NCBI GenBank assembly: GCA_029934845.1
Contig: JAOZLN010000038.1
Coordinates: forward strand, 1-12,679
Source: Candidatus Sabulitectum sp.
Lineage (GTDB): Bacteria > Fermentibacterota > Fermentibacteria > Fermentibacterales > JCC-6
Direction: 5' to 3'
Length of the DNA: 12,679 nt
Positions 1 through 7,379 of this stretch are shown piece after piece; within the stretch, counting starts at the first letter, position 1; each line of letters starts with the position of its first letter. The notes under the pieces were generated by a model, which saw nothing but the letters and a program-made list of their open reading frames with translations, ran no database searches and was not told where the DNA came from. Made by a program: the position numbers and the translations under genes.

Positions 1-187
1 TCCTGGATGAATTGGTTTCTCTTCCACTTTCGAGAACTGACCAGATCATATAAATTCCAATTGTGGCAAGGGTAGCCTGAAAATCAGGATCATCCATGGG
101 AAGAAGGGAAAGATCAATTAAGCCAAAAAATGCCAGGCCGGCTATAACTGCCAGCGGCAGAAGAATTCTTGTTATTCTGCTGTTCAA
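1..187 (-). CDS. Small membrane protein, partial (C-terminus beyond left edge)
   Basis: An open frame begins with TTG two bases after the stop of the S8 protease gene and stays open to the window edge (62 full codons). An AAAAGGA stretch about 8 bases upstream, inside the end of the protease gene, can serve as ribosome binding site. The product starts MNSRITRILL and has two hydrophobic stretches, about residues 8-26 and 39-52, separated by an acidic turn containing MDDPD. It is therefore probably an integral membrane protein with a basic cytoplasmic N-terminus. I do not recognise the family. Tight spacing suggests it is the last visible gene of the lipoprotein-protease transcription unit. The TTG start and the missing 3' end limit confidence. 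Confidence 0.6.
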   Translation of the reverse strand, partial: MNSRITRILLPLAVIAGLAFFGLIDLSLLPMDDPDFQATLATIGIYMIWSVLESGRETNSSR

Positions 188-189
188 AT

Positions 190-2055
190 TCAGTCCTTTT
201 CCATGCCTCTGATCAGAGCAAGATTAAGCAGCTGTACAGAATCACCAATCTTTAGCATTCCAATGTATTGACCCGACGCAACCTGCTCGCCATTAGTGTT
301 TGATCCATTCCAGTAAATTGCCTGCCCCGGCAGTGGGGCTCTGTAGCAGCCGGGCAATACTGAAATTCTTTCTTCGTTAAATATTCTTTCATTCGCAAGG
401 GTGTAGACAGAAAAAGAAACATCTGAGACTGAATTCACCACATCAAACCCCACGTAGAAATCACTTGAGGACGGATTGGGATAAACTGAAGCAGAATCAT
501 CTGAATCTACAGGGTCTACATATATGATTATTTCTATACCGCTCTCATCAAGAACCCCGTTAAATGGGATGGGAGCCCCCCAGCCGGTACAGGTTGCAGA
601 AAAACTGCCAAAACTTCCCGGCTCAATGGCAAAGAAACCCTTATCGTTGGTGACAGTATGAACTGGTGAACCTGACTCCATAGCAACTGTGACATTACAC
701 ATGGAAAGAGGAGCACCTGTATCGCTTCTTCGAACCTGGCCAATAACAGACCGGTATTTCACTGCTTCAAGGGCATCAATTACCCCATAACCGTATGTGT
801 TGTCAGGATTGCTGTAGCGATCTGCTGTAATTTTAAGAGCCTCATACACTCTCATCATTCCCCAGTCGGGGTGAGCTGACGAAATGCAAGCCGCTGCAGA
901 TGCAACAAGAGGTGCGGCAAAACTGGTGCCTCCGCCGGAGGAGTAACCGGTTCCGTTGTAAGTTGCGAACACAGCATTAGAACCTCTGGCACAGCCATCC
1001 GGCTTGAATCTGCCATCGGCAGTTGGACCACGGCTGGAAAAGTATGCTATCAGCCCGGCTCCATCAACCGCACCCACTGCAAAAACAGAATCACCGTCTG
1101 CAGGGGCAACAAGGCTGGTCTCTCCCGGGCCGCTATTGCCTGCAGAATTCCACACGACCATACCTCTTGAGGCAGCAATGTCAGCGGCGATGGTGGTAAC
1201 TGCCGTGTTCCCATCCATCTGGCTTGGCTCGTACCAGTCTATATAACCCAGTGAACTGCTAACAAGATCAGCACCACCAGCCTCAAGCCACTCCAGCCCG
1301 GCCACCCAGAAATCCTCTTCCTGCTCATATTCATCGCTAACATCCTCGGTCTTTGCAAGAATGAAAGAAGAGTTAAAAGCACCGCCCACGAAAGAGCCTG
1401 GCTGGTATCCCGCGATAAGGGAAAGGGTTTTTGTTCCGTGCGAAGGGTGATTAAGCGAGTCTTCCGGCTGCCATCCCACTATGCTGTCGTTGTTAACAAA
1501 GTCCCATGCATCCAGAACATCTGCCGATTGAAGGCAGGGGTGAACAAGCTCAAAACCGGAATCAAGCATGCCTATAACTACCCCGTCGCCGGTCCATCCC
1601 CGCTGATGCAAAGCCAGAATATTCACCTGCTCCAGCTGAGACATTGAAAGACCGTAAGCGTCCGGCGCAGGAATATCTTCAGACGGAGAGAAATTAGATA
1701 CTCCAACAGACCGTACTTCCTGAACAAACGGTTTTCCAAGAAGCAATTCTACCTGAGACGGTGTAAGCCTTACGCTCACCGCATTCAGATATCGAGATGA
1801 GGTTCTTACGGAAGACAAGGCAACACCCTCTACTTCGAGAACATACTCTGAATACGGAGGCAGATCATATACATCGGCTGTTGTAAAGCCTGTAAGCACT
1901 CTTCTGTCTGCAGAAGGCCCCTGTAGAATATCCGCAGAAGCCATCTGTAGCCTCTGTCCAACATCAGCACCGCGGTCGCTGAAAATAACCCAGTACAGCC
2001 CGTCTTCAGGCAGAGAGCTCTGAAGCAAGGCTGTGATAAGAATAAGAAGTACCAT
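190..2055 (-). CDS. Secreted subtilisin-like serine protease (S8) with FlgD-like C-terminal domain
   Basis: This 621-residue exoprotease starts at an ATG whose A is the last base of the upstream lipoprotein stop codon (TGATG), which suggests coupled translation. A GTG at 2079 would add eight residues including one Arg, giving a better basic N-region, so the start is not certain. A hydrophobic leader spans residues 1-15. Residues ~20-120 look like a propeptide. The S8 domain covers ~140-435, with catalytic Asp165 (LDSG), His206 (HGT), oxyanion Asn303 (NSAGN) and Ser378 (GTSFAAP), so the triad is intact. Residues ~437-517 resemble a carboxypeptidase regulatory-like beta sandwich. Residues ~522-607 (YPNPSS... 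through SGQYIGML) match the FlgD Ig-like/type A sorting module known from FCB secreted proteins. The tail does not end in the usual basic KLVKK-like motif. The likely role is extracellular or surface proteolysis. Confidence 0.93.
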   Translation of the reverse strand: MVLLILITALLQSSLPEDGLYWVIFSDRGADVGQRLQMASADILQGPSADRRVLTGFTTADVYDLPPYSEYVLEVEGVALSSVRTSSRYLNAVSVRLTPSQVELLLGKPFVQEVRSVGVSNFSPSEDIPAPDAYGLSMSQLEQVNILALHQRGWTGDGVVIGMLDSGFELVHPCLQSADVLDAWDFVNNDSIVGWQPEDSLNHPSHGTKTLSLIAGYQPGSFVGGAFNSSFILAKTEDVSDEYEQEEDFWVAGLEWLEAGGADLVSSSLGYIDWYEPSQMDGNTAVTTIAADIAASRGMVVWNSAGNSGPGETSLVAPADGDSVFAVGAVDGAGLIAYFSSRGPTADGRFKPDGCARGSNAVFATYNGTGYSSGGGTSFAAPLVASAAACISSAHPDWGMMRVYEALKITADRYSNPDNTYGYGVIDALEAVKYRSVIGQVRRSDTGAPLSMCNVTVAMESGSPVHTVTNDKGFFAIEPGSFGSFSATCTGWGAPIPFNGVLDESGIEIIIYVDPVDSDDSASVYPNPSSSDFYVGFDVVNSVSDVSFSVYTLANERIFNEERISVLPGCYRAPLPGQAIYWNGSNTNGEQVASGQYIGMLKIGDSVQLLNLALIRGMEKD

Positions 2056-2615
2056 CAGGTCTGGGATTGATCTTCCCACTGCCAGATCTGGTATTCACCA
2101 TTTTCGTCAGGTTTACACCGGAAAATAGCATTGCCTACTGCTCTGTATCCTCTTATCTCGTCATTGTCCCAGTAGTAAACCTTCAGTTCAAAAGAGCGTA
2201 CAAGCTCAAGGGTCACACCGGTCGAATCGCCATACCAGATGCTTTCTGTGTTTCCCTCAAGGGTAAGCTCTATGTTTTCCGCATCCGGACTGCTGAACAT
2301 GTTTCTGGTCATGCTCTCTTCAATATCGCGCCCCCAAGACTCATCGATCTCACCGTTTCCGGTGTAGTCATCCCAGTCGGTTTCCAGAAGCATGAATTCG
2401 AATTCCTCATGCAGACATTCCAGGTAGGCATCAATATCTTTCGTCTGATAGGCAAGTTGAAGGTTGGCTACAACCTTGTATGCACTGTCCACAGGAGAAT
2501 AGTAGCCCGACTCTCCGGGCTCTGTACCACTTTCCGGACTGAAAAGGCAGGCAGACCCCACCAGTGCCAGAGTAACAACCACCATAAGCAGAGTTCCTTT
2601 TTTGCGCATATCCAT
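2055..2615 (-). CDS. NTF2-like lipoprotein
   Basis: The 186-residue product has a basic start (MDMRKKG), a hydrophobic stretch at ~8-20 and a lipobox LVGSAC, with Cys23 as the lipidation site. It should be cleaved by signal peptidase II and anchored in a membrane facing the periplasm or cell surface. The mature part begins with a Ser/Glu/Gly-rich linker, then an acidic alpha+beta domain (from about residue 40) whose first helix reads AYQTKDIDAYLECL. This is the style of NTF2/SnoaL-like folds (DUF4440-type), which often only bind small ligands or act as modules. A strong ribosome binding site, GGAGGAA, lies 5 bases before the ATG. The stop overlaps the protease start, so this gene leads the unit. 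No catalytic residues can be named and the specific function is unknown. Confidence 0.85.
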   Translation of the reverse strand: MDMRKKGTLLMVVVTLALVGSACLFSPESGTEPGESGYYSPVDSAYKVVANLQLAYQTKDIDAYLECLHEEFEFMLLETDWDDYTGNGEIDESWGRDIEESMTRNMFSSPDAENIELTLEGNTESIWYGDSTGVTLELVRSFELKVYYWDNDEIRGYRAVGNAIFRCKPDENGEYQIWQWEDQSQT

Positions 2616-2657
2616 AATCGTTCCTCCGGAATATAGAAATAAGAAATTTCACAATAT

Positions 2658-2891
2658 CTACGCAAATATAACCGATTTGGAATGAATTTGTTCCCGTACC
2701 CTGAAGCTTGTGCTTTCAACCGGCATATTTACCGGCTGATCCTTCACTTTTACCTCTTCCGGAACTGGATCAATTCTCACCGGTAAAGCCGGATTGAATA
2801 AACCTGGCCCTGGCGGAGTATCATTTTCGCGGGAAAATATGTAAATGGTTGATAGACTCGCATTCTTTTCGTGAAACGAACCTTCGACGGT
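2658..2891 (-). other. 77-codon open frame without a start codon; possible gene remnant
   Basis: Reading the minus strand from just after an in-frame TAG (2892-2894) to a TAG at 2658-2660 gives 77 uninterrupted codons. The product is proline- and charge-rich, contains DTPPGPGLFNPALPVRIDPV and PEEVKVKDQPVNMPVE, and ends KSVIFA. It reads like the C-terminal part of a real secreted or linker-rich protein. There is no ATG near its beginning; the first GTG lies about 40 codons before the end, without a ribosome binding site. It could be the 3' remnant of a deleted gene upstream of the lipoprotein, or an open frame by chance. Function not assignable. Confidence 0.3.
2868..2880. promoter_or_regulatory. 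Short palindrome, candidate operator
   Basis: TTCGT-GAA-ACGAA is a perfect inverted repeat with 5-base arms and a 3-base centre, about 90 bases before the likely ATG of the TPR-PEGA gene. A TTGATA hexamer sits 13 bases to its left at 2849-2854. Its position in a divergent intergenic region fits a repressor site, but a 10-base match of this kind can also arise by chance. Confidence 0.25.
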
Positions 2892-2970
2892 CTATCCCCC
2901 TTTCCTGCAAAAATGACTGAGGTTGACTTCAGCAGCACTATTGGCGATTTTCGGTACTACTGGGGTAAGT

Positions 2971-4368
2971 ATGATCGGGTTAAGCAAGGGGGCCGCTCTG
3001 TTTAGTTATTTTGTTGCAGTCTTGTCGCTTGTGTCTGTTTCTACGGTTGACGAAGCAATTGAGCTTTACAACATGGGAGACAGTCCCGGGGCGATAGTAG
3101 CTTTGGAAAGTATGATCAGCACCGGCTCACTCTCTTTTGACGAAGAGCTAAGAGCCTGGGACAGGCTGGGTAGCTCCTATTATGCAATGGGCAACAGCAG
3201 TGCTGCCAGTGAGGCGTATACTGAACTTCTTCGCATGGATGTTTACTACGATCTAAGCCCCAGAGCAAACCCAAGGCTTCAAGCACTTCTAGACAGTGTC
3301 AGAGACAATATTATGGCTTCTGCCATGGTAAGAAGTGAGCCTGCCGGAGCCTTTGTAACTCTGGACGGACAACTCATGGGCGTAACACCCATTATGCTTG
3401 ACGGTCTTCTCGGCGGCAACATTTATGAGGTTGATGTTTACCAGGTAGGGTATGCCACTGAATTCTTCACTCTGGTTGCACAATCAGGATTCAGTCATAT
3501 GCTTCAGTTTGACCTGAGTGTTCTTCCCGATCAAGCCTCGGTTGCTGTTGCGGTTAACACCGGCCAGGTTGTTACGGAAAGTCAGGGCGATGAATCCCAA
3601 TCCACAGTAGAACAAACAGGCGAGACGATAGAAAATCAGGGAAACACAGGAAATCTTAATTCTGATGAACTAATTGCTTCTCCTTTCGAAACCTCCGTTG
3701 ATGCTACCGGGCCTTCGGACGAACAAGTTGCCTCTCCTTTCGAGACCGCGGGTCAAACCGGCACTTCAGCTGAAGATCCTGTGCAGGTGGCCTTCGTTAA
3801 CACCGAAACCACCCAGACTCCACCACAAAGCACTGCCGACCTTCTTGCTATGCTCTCCGGTGGAGGAGGTATTGATATGGCCGCATTGAACAACAGCGGA
3901 TCACTTACCAGCGGAGATGGCACAGCTATCGGGCTTGCAGGCTCTACTGGGGGCAGGTCAGGTATAGTATCCTCAGGAGTAGCTGCTCAGGCAGAGGCCA
4001 TGGGTCGGGAGATAATGGTCTTTTCCGACATTTCAAGCATGAACCCTACTACTGCCACAGGGTCGGAAAGCTATTCATCCAGAACTACCGATGAGATTGC
4101 TGAACTCGTTGCAGAAAAACGCGGAAGTGTGATGTATGTGTACAACAAACACCTTCGTACCGATCCGCTTCTTATGGGCCGTGTGGATGTTGCCATGATG
4201 ATACATCCAAGTGGAAGAGTTTCCGATGTAGAGATCGTCGCATCCAACATGTACAACCAGGCATTCGAACTTGAATTGATAAGCTCAATAGAGCAGTGGC
4301 GCTTTGGCAGCGTCAGCTCAAGTGAAGGCCCTCTTCCCGTACAGCTCCCATTCAGTTTCAATCCCTGA
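2971..4368 (+). CDS. Exported TPR-PEGA protein with AgmX/PglI (TonB-like) C-terminal domain
   Basis: The chosen ATG gives 465 residues with a typical signal peptide (one Lys, then a hydrophobic stretch ~8-23 ending near VSVST). A TTG 48 bases upstream also opens the frame but would bury the signal. Residues ~26-112 look like TPR-type helical repeats. Residues ~118-184 form a PEGA domain (RSEPAGAFVTLDGQLMGVTP), known for binding cell-surface components. Residues ~190-340 are a Ser/Thr/Gln/Gly-rich linker with a duplicated ASPFET hexamer (~236-241 and 254-259). Residues ~372-465 match the AgmX/PglI C-terminal, TonB-C-like fold (YNKHLRTDPLLMGRVDV... then WRFG). Such proteins sit in the periplasm and are linked to gliding or envelope energy transduction, but no partner genes are nearby. 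pyrE follows after 35 bp. Confidence 0.85.
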   Translation: MIGLSKGAALFSYFVAVLSLVSVSTVDEAIELYNMGDSPGAIVALESMISTGSLSFDEELRAWDRLGSSYYAMGNSSAASEAYTELLRMDVYYDLSPRANPRLQALLDSVRDNIMASAMVRSEPAGAFVTLDGQLMGVTPIMLDGLLGGNIYEVDVYQVGYATEFFTLVAQSGFSHMLQFDLSVLPDQASVAVAVNTGQVVTESQGDESQSTVEQTGETIENQGNTGNLNSDELIASPFETSVDATGPSDEQVASPFETAGQTGTSAEDPVQVAFVNTETTQTPPQSTADLLAMLSGGGGIDMAALNNSGSLTSGDGTAIGLAGSTGGRSGIVSSGVAAQAEAMGREIMVFSDISSMNPTTATGSESYSSRTTDEIAELVAEKRGSVMYVYNKHLRTDPLLMGRVDVAMMIHPSGRVSDVEIVASNMYNQAFELELISSIEQWRFGSVSSSEGPLPVQLPFSFNP

Positions 4369-4403
4369 TCCATCAATTCAGAAACAAACATTGAAAGGAT
4401 ACA

Positions 4404-4994
4404 ATGGACAGAAATAAAGTTCTGGACATTCTTACGGAATGTGATGCCCTTCTGGAGGGACACTTTAGGTACACCTCAGGAAAACATGGCAAACTGTACT
4501 TTGAAAAGATCAAGGTGGCTCGCAGGCCTGACCTTGTGATGAAACTTGGCAGAATGACAGCAGAGCAGATGGAAGACATCAAAGACAACTTTGATGTTGT
4601 CTGTGCTCCGGCATTCGGTGCCATTGTTTTTGGTTTCGCTGCTGCACATGCCATGGGCAAACCGTTTGCCTTTCTTCAAAGAGATGCAGACGGGGTTATG
4701 GGTATCCGGTCCGGTTTCAAAAGCATTGTAGAAAATGCAAAAGTTCTTCTTGTTGAAGATGTTGTTACCACAGGTGGAAGTGTAAAAGAGGCGATAGATG
4801 TGTTGAACAATCTCAACGCAACTGTTCAGATGGTTGGTCTGCTGGTTGACAGAACCAACGGCACACTTGAATTGCCCGCTCCATACCGCGCCCTGCTAAC
4901 AGTTAAGGCAGAGAGCTGGGATCCAGATGAATGTCCCATGTGCAAAAAGGGAATTGAAGTGACTAAACCCGGTTCCTCAGGAAAGAAAAACTAA
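4404..4994 (+). CDS. pyrE: Orotate phosphoribosyltransferase, Thermus-type
   Basis: The enzyme transfers ribose-5-phosphate from PRPP to orotate, giving orotidine monophosphate in pyrimidine synthesis in the cytoplasm. The 196-residue protein has the PRPP-binding motif VLLVEDVVTTGGSV at 114-127 and the early substrate segment HFRYTSGKHGKLYFEK at 20-35. In the flexible loop region it has FLQRDADGVMGIRSGF instead of the KxHG pattern of E. coli PyrE. It ends with a CPMC pair (Cys177, Cys180) in a short tail. These traits together point to the Thermus-family OPRT (pyrE_Therm type). The ribosome binding site AAAGGA sits 4 bases before the ATG. It probably shares a transcript with the envelope protein upstream, a partnership with no obvious metabolic logic. 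Confidence 0.93.
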   Translation: MDRNKVLDILTECDALLEGHFRYTSGKHGKLYFEKIKVARRPDLVMKLGRMTAEQMEDIKDNFDVVCAPAFGAIVFGFAAAHAMGKPFAFLQRDADGVMGIRSGFKSIVENAKVLLVEDVVTTGGSVKEAIDVLNNLNATVQMVGLLVDRTNGTLELPAPYRALLTVKAESWDPDECPMCKKGIEVTKPGSSGKKN

Positions 4995-5003
4995 GAATAT
5001 CTC

Positions 5004-5032
5004 TTATCCGGGAATACAGTATTCCCGGGTAG
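5004..5032. terminator. Hairpin between convergent genes, probable bidirectional terminator
   Basis: CCGGGAATA (5008-5016) pairs perfectly with TATTCCCGG (5020-5028) across a CAG loop. Flanking pairs, two of them G-T, extend the stem to 13 bp. It lies 9 bases after the pyrE stop and 8 bases before the end of the opposing glycosyltransferase gene, the right place to stop both transcripts. No T-run follows on either side, so it is not a textbook intrinsic terminator. Confidence 0.6.
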
Positions 5033-5040
5033 CACCACAT

Positions 5041-6546
5041 TCAGTTCCCTGCAGAGGGCTCACTGAATCGCCATACACCGGCATTCAAAAGAGGATGGTA
5101 TTCCTGCTTGTTAAACATGGTGGATATTGAATCAGTTAATTCACCATGTGGTTCCAGATGCCCCCAGAGAAACCACAGTTCTGCAGGTTTCTTCAAAATG
5201 ATCATTTTTCTCACATCAATGAAATCACCTGGTTCTACAGCCAGGAGGTCAACCGTCAGGTCAGAGGAAAATTCCTGAAAGTAGTAATCGAAATAGAATG
5301 TATTCCATGCAGAGGCAACGATCATCGTTCTGCTTCCACTTTGGCTGTGATTAACAGTGTATGCCACTGCCTCTCTGAACTGATGTCTGTGGGGCTCTGT
5401 GTAGTGTTTGCGAACCAGGAAAAGAGAGAACAGCATGTAGCAGCACAGACCGGCCATAACTGAATACCTTAACCATCCTCTGGAAAAAATAATGTGAATT
5501 GCCGCAGACAGAATAAGAAAAACAGCAGGCAGTGCAACCATCATGTTTCTGACTGTGAAAACCGGAATGAATACCATTGAAATTGATAAAGAAACCACAA
5601 GAGGAAGAACAATCCAGAGAACAGGTACAGCAAGACTGCCGAAAACAGCTTTTTCACTATTTCTTTTCTTTTTCCGGTAACTGAATAAAGCTGATAAAAC
5701 GATAATCCCATAGACCACCATCATGGTTTTAGACCAGCTCATGTATTCAAAGAACAGCAAGACAACCGTTCGCAGGGACGGGGCAGCAATATAGCTTCCA
5801 GTGGCTGATTGAGCCCATGCGTAAGGCACCCAGGGTATAAAGGCCAGAAAGGGAACAATACAAATGGCGAACACTTTCAACCTGTCGCGCCGGACGCTGA
5901 TTGAGTAAAGAAAAATAATCGATGTTTCTATGGCCAGAACCAGCAAGCCAAAATAGTGGATGTACTCAAGAAGAATGCCCACAATAATGAATGCAGCAAT
6001 ACTGGCTCCCCCCATTTTCGTTCCCGCCTTCAGCCTGTCCGTCAGTCCCTTAAGCAAAAGAACAGATACAGCTGTAAGCAACATCATTATCGTGTAGGGT
6101 CTTGCCTCCTGGCTAAGCCATATATGAACTGGCGATACCGCAAGAAATGCTGACGCAGCAAGACCGGTAGAAGAGTTGAACAAGCGTCTTCCAATAAGAA
6201 ATATCAATGGTATGGTAAGTATCCCCGCCACAGCCGAAGGAAACCTGAGTGCAGTTGGGGAGTTACCGGCAGTTCTTTGAACAAAGAACATGAAGATCTG
6301 GTAGCCAGGTGGGTGTATGTCCGGAACCACCCCTTTTGTAACAACCTCTTCCACTGTGGAGAAACTGCTTCTGTAGCAGGATGCAAGTTCATCATTCCAC
6401 AGTGATTCATTCCGGATACCGTAAACACGAAGAATGCTGCCCAGAACCACAAGTAGAAAAAGAAACTTATACTGCCACTGTCGCAATGAGGAACTACTTG
6501 CCTGCTGGATCCTGGTCGAAGAATTCACTGAGCTGTCTGTACACAT
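5041..6546 (-). CDS. GT-C fold membrane glycosyltransferase (GT39/ArnT/PMT_2-like)
   Basis: The 501-residue polytopic membrane protein has about nine to eleven hydrophobic segments and a soluble C-terminal part (~400-501). It has GT-C signatures: ESLWNDE with Asp52/Glu53 in the first periplasmic loop, DIHPPGY at 76-82, RFPS at 101-104 and SQEARPYT at 145-152. These match the PMT_2 (dolichyl-phosphate-mannose mannosyltransferase-like) family, which moves a sugar from a lipid-phosphate donor to an acceptor on the outer face of the inner membrane. Donor and acceptor cannot be told from sequence. The ATG lies 53 bases inside the preceding mtfA-like gene and lacks a good ribosome binding site. A TTG at 6486, just past that gene's stop, is a possible alternative start (481 residues). 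Translation is probably coupled to the upstream gene. Confidence 0.88.
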   Translation of the reverse strand: MCTDSSVNSSTRIQQASSSSLRQWQYKFLFLLVVLGSILRVYGIRNESLWNDELASCYRSSFSTVEEVVTKGVVPDIHPPGYQIFMFFVQRTAGNSPTALRFPSAVAGILTIPLIFLIGRRLFNSSTGLAASAFLAVSPVHIWLSQEARPYTIMMLLTAVSVLLLKGLTDRLKAGTKMGGASIAAFIIVGILLEYIHYFGLLVLAIETSIIFLYSISVRRDRLKVFAICIVPFLAFIPWVPYAWAQSATGSYIAAPSLRTVVLLFFEYMSWSKTMMVVYGIIVLSALFSYRKKKRNSEKAVFGSLAVPVLWIVLPLVVSLSISMVFIPVFTVRNMMVALPAVFLILSAAIHIIFSRGWLRYSVMAGLCCYMLFSLFLVRKHYTEPHRHQFREAVAYTVNHSQSGSRTMIVASAWNTFYFDYYFQEFSSDLTVDLLAVEPGDFIDVRKMIILKKPAELWFLWGHLEPHGELTDSISTMFNKQEYHPLLNAGVWRFSEPSAGN

Positions 6547-7372
6547 CCGGTGCTCGCTCTTTCATTTTTCCTGGTTTCTCAAAGAAATACTCTACAGAAC
6601 AGGCAAAGAATTCAGCCGGGTTAGTACCAGCATAGTCACGAAGTACGGATCTGTGCGAATGCACTTTCTCAAACTCGGACTGCATTGCCTGTGCCCACGG
6701 CCGGTATGATCCCAGATTAAGCTCATCAGGTGTTCCATCCGGTCTTCGTCCGTCCAGTACATGCGCAAACTCATGGTAACCAACATTGAAACCATCGTTC
6801 TCGTGGGCAAAACTGTTCAAAAGATGGGGCAGGGAAAGAATAACTCCTCCCTGGGAATGAACCATTCCCGCAGCAGTGAAGCCTGATTGTGACTTTGTAG
6901 AGTAATTCCCTTCAGGAGAAAACCCTCCCGGGTAGATAAGTATCTCTCCGAAATTGTAATACTCCCATCCCGGTCTACGGAATGTCAGCCTTACAGCTGC
7001 TGCTGCCACAAGAGCCTTTATTTCATCGGTGATCTTAATTCCGTCAACACCCTCTATTGAATGTTCTGAAAGAAAGATGGCAATATTGGATTCATAGGCT
7101 ATTTTATCTGCAGAGGAAAGATTCTTATAAAAACTGACCTTATCTCCAAGGATTGTTCTTATGCTCTCGCTTAAACCTTTTTTAGCGATCCTCTCCCGTC
7201 TTGAAAACTTTTGAAGATAAATAAAAAAGTAGAGAACACCAGCACTGGCAATAATTGGCAGAAAAATTATCAGCCCCTTGCCGGTAACAATAAAAGGTAT
7301 GCTGAAAAGAACGGAGGACGCTGCAGTAAGCAGCGCCCTGTTTCTAATTCTTTTTTCCGGAAAAACTTCCAC
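6494..7372 (-). CDS. mtfA: Membrane-anchored MtfA-type zinc metallopeptidase (M90)
   Basis: The 292-residue protein has a zinc site HEFAHVLD (His200, Glu201, His204), followed by NPAEFFACSVEYFF at 251-264, where Glu261 is the probable third ligand. It ends ...FFDQDPAGK. This is the M90 pattern of E. coli MtfA, a peptidase tied to control of glucose-PTS expression through Mlc. Unlike the soluble E. coli protein, it begins with two hydrophobic segments (~13-30 and 33-53) flanked by basic residues on both sides (EKRIRNR and KFSRRERIAKK). This predicts a membrane hairpin with the catalytic domain in the cytoplasm. The start is GTG, 7 bases after the coiled-coil gene's stop, with a modest GAAGA site. 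The gene overlaps the glycosyltransferase downstream. The family call is strong; Mlc-related function here is not implied. Confidence 0.9.
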   Translation of the reverse strand: MEVFPEKRIRNRALLTAASSVLFSIPFIVTGKGLIIFLPIIASAGVLYFFIYLQKFSRRERIAKKGLSESIRTILGDKVSFYKNLSSADKIAYESNIAIFLSEHSIEGVDGIKITDEIKALVAAAAVRLTFRRPGWEYYNFGEILIYPGGFSPEGNYSTKSQSGFTAAGMVHSQGGVILSLPHLLNSFAHENDGFNVGYHEFAHVLDGRRPDGTPDELNLGSYRPWAQAMQSEFEKVHSHRSVLRDYAGTNPAEFFACSVEYFFEKPGKMKERAPDVYRQLSEFFDQDPAGK

Positions 7373-7379
7373 TCTTCGC

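Larger units (their letters stand above)
2616..2970. other. Divergent intergenic region, 355 bp
   Basis: This region separates the minus-strand lipoprotein-protease unit from the plus-strand TPR-PEGA gene. It must carry promoters for both directions, but I find no hexamer pair good enough to assign. It contains two ACCGGC copies six bases apart (2720-2725 and 2731-2736), the short palindrome listed separately, and the start-less open frame on the minus strand. Confidence 0.7.

Noticed and set aside
2067..2636. 189-codon open frame on the plus strand
   Set aside because: It is the complement of the lipoprotein gene, which has a lipobox and a strong ribosome binding site.
2913..3005. 30-codon plus-strand frame MTEVDFSSTIGDFRYYWGKY...
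   Set aside because: It has no ribosome binding site and overlaps the start of the TPR-PEGA gene in another frame. It is too short to support.
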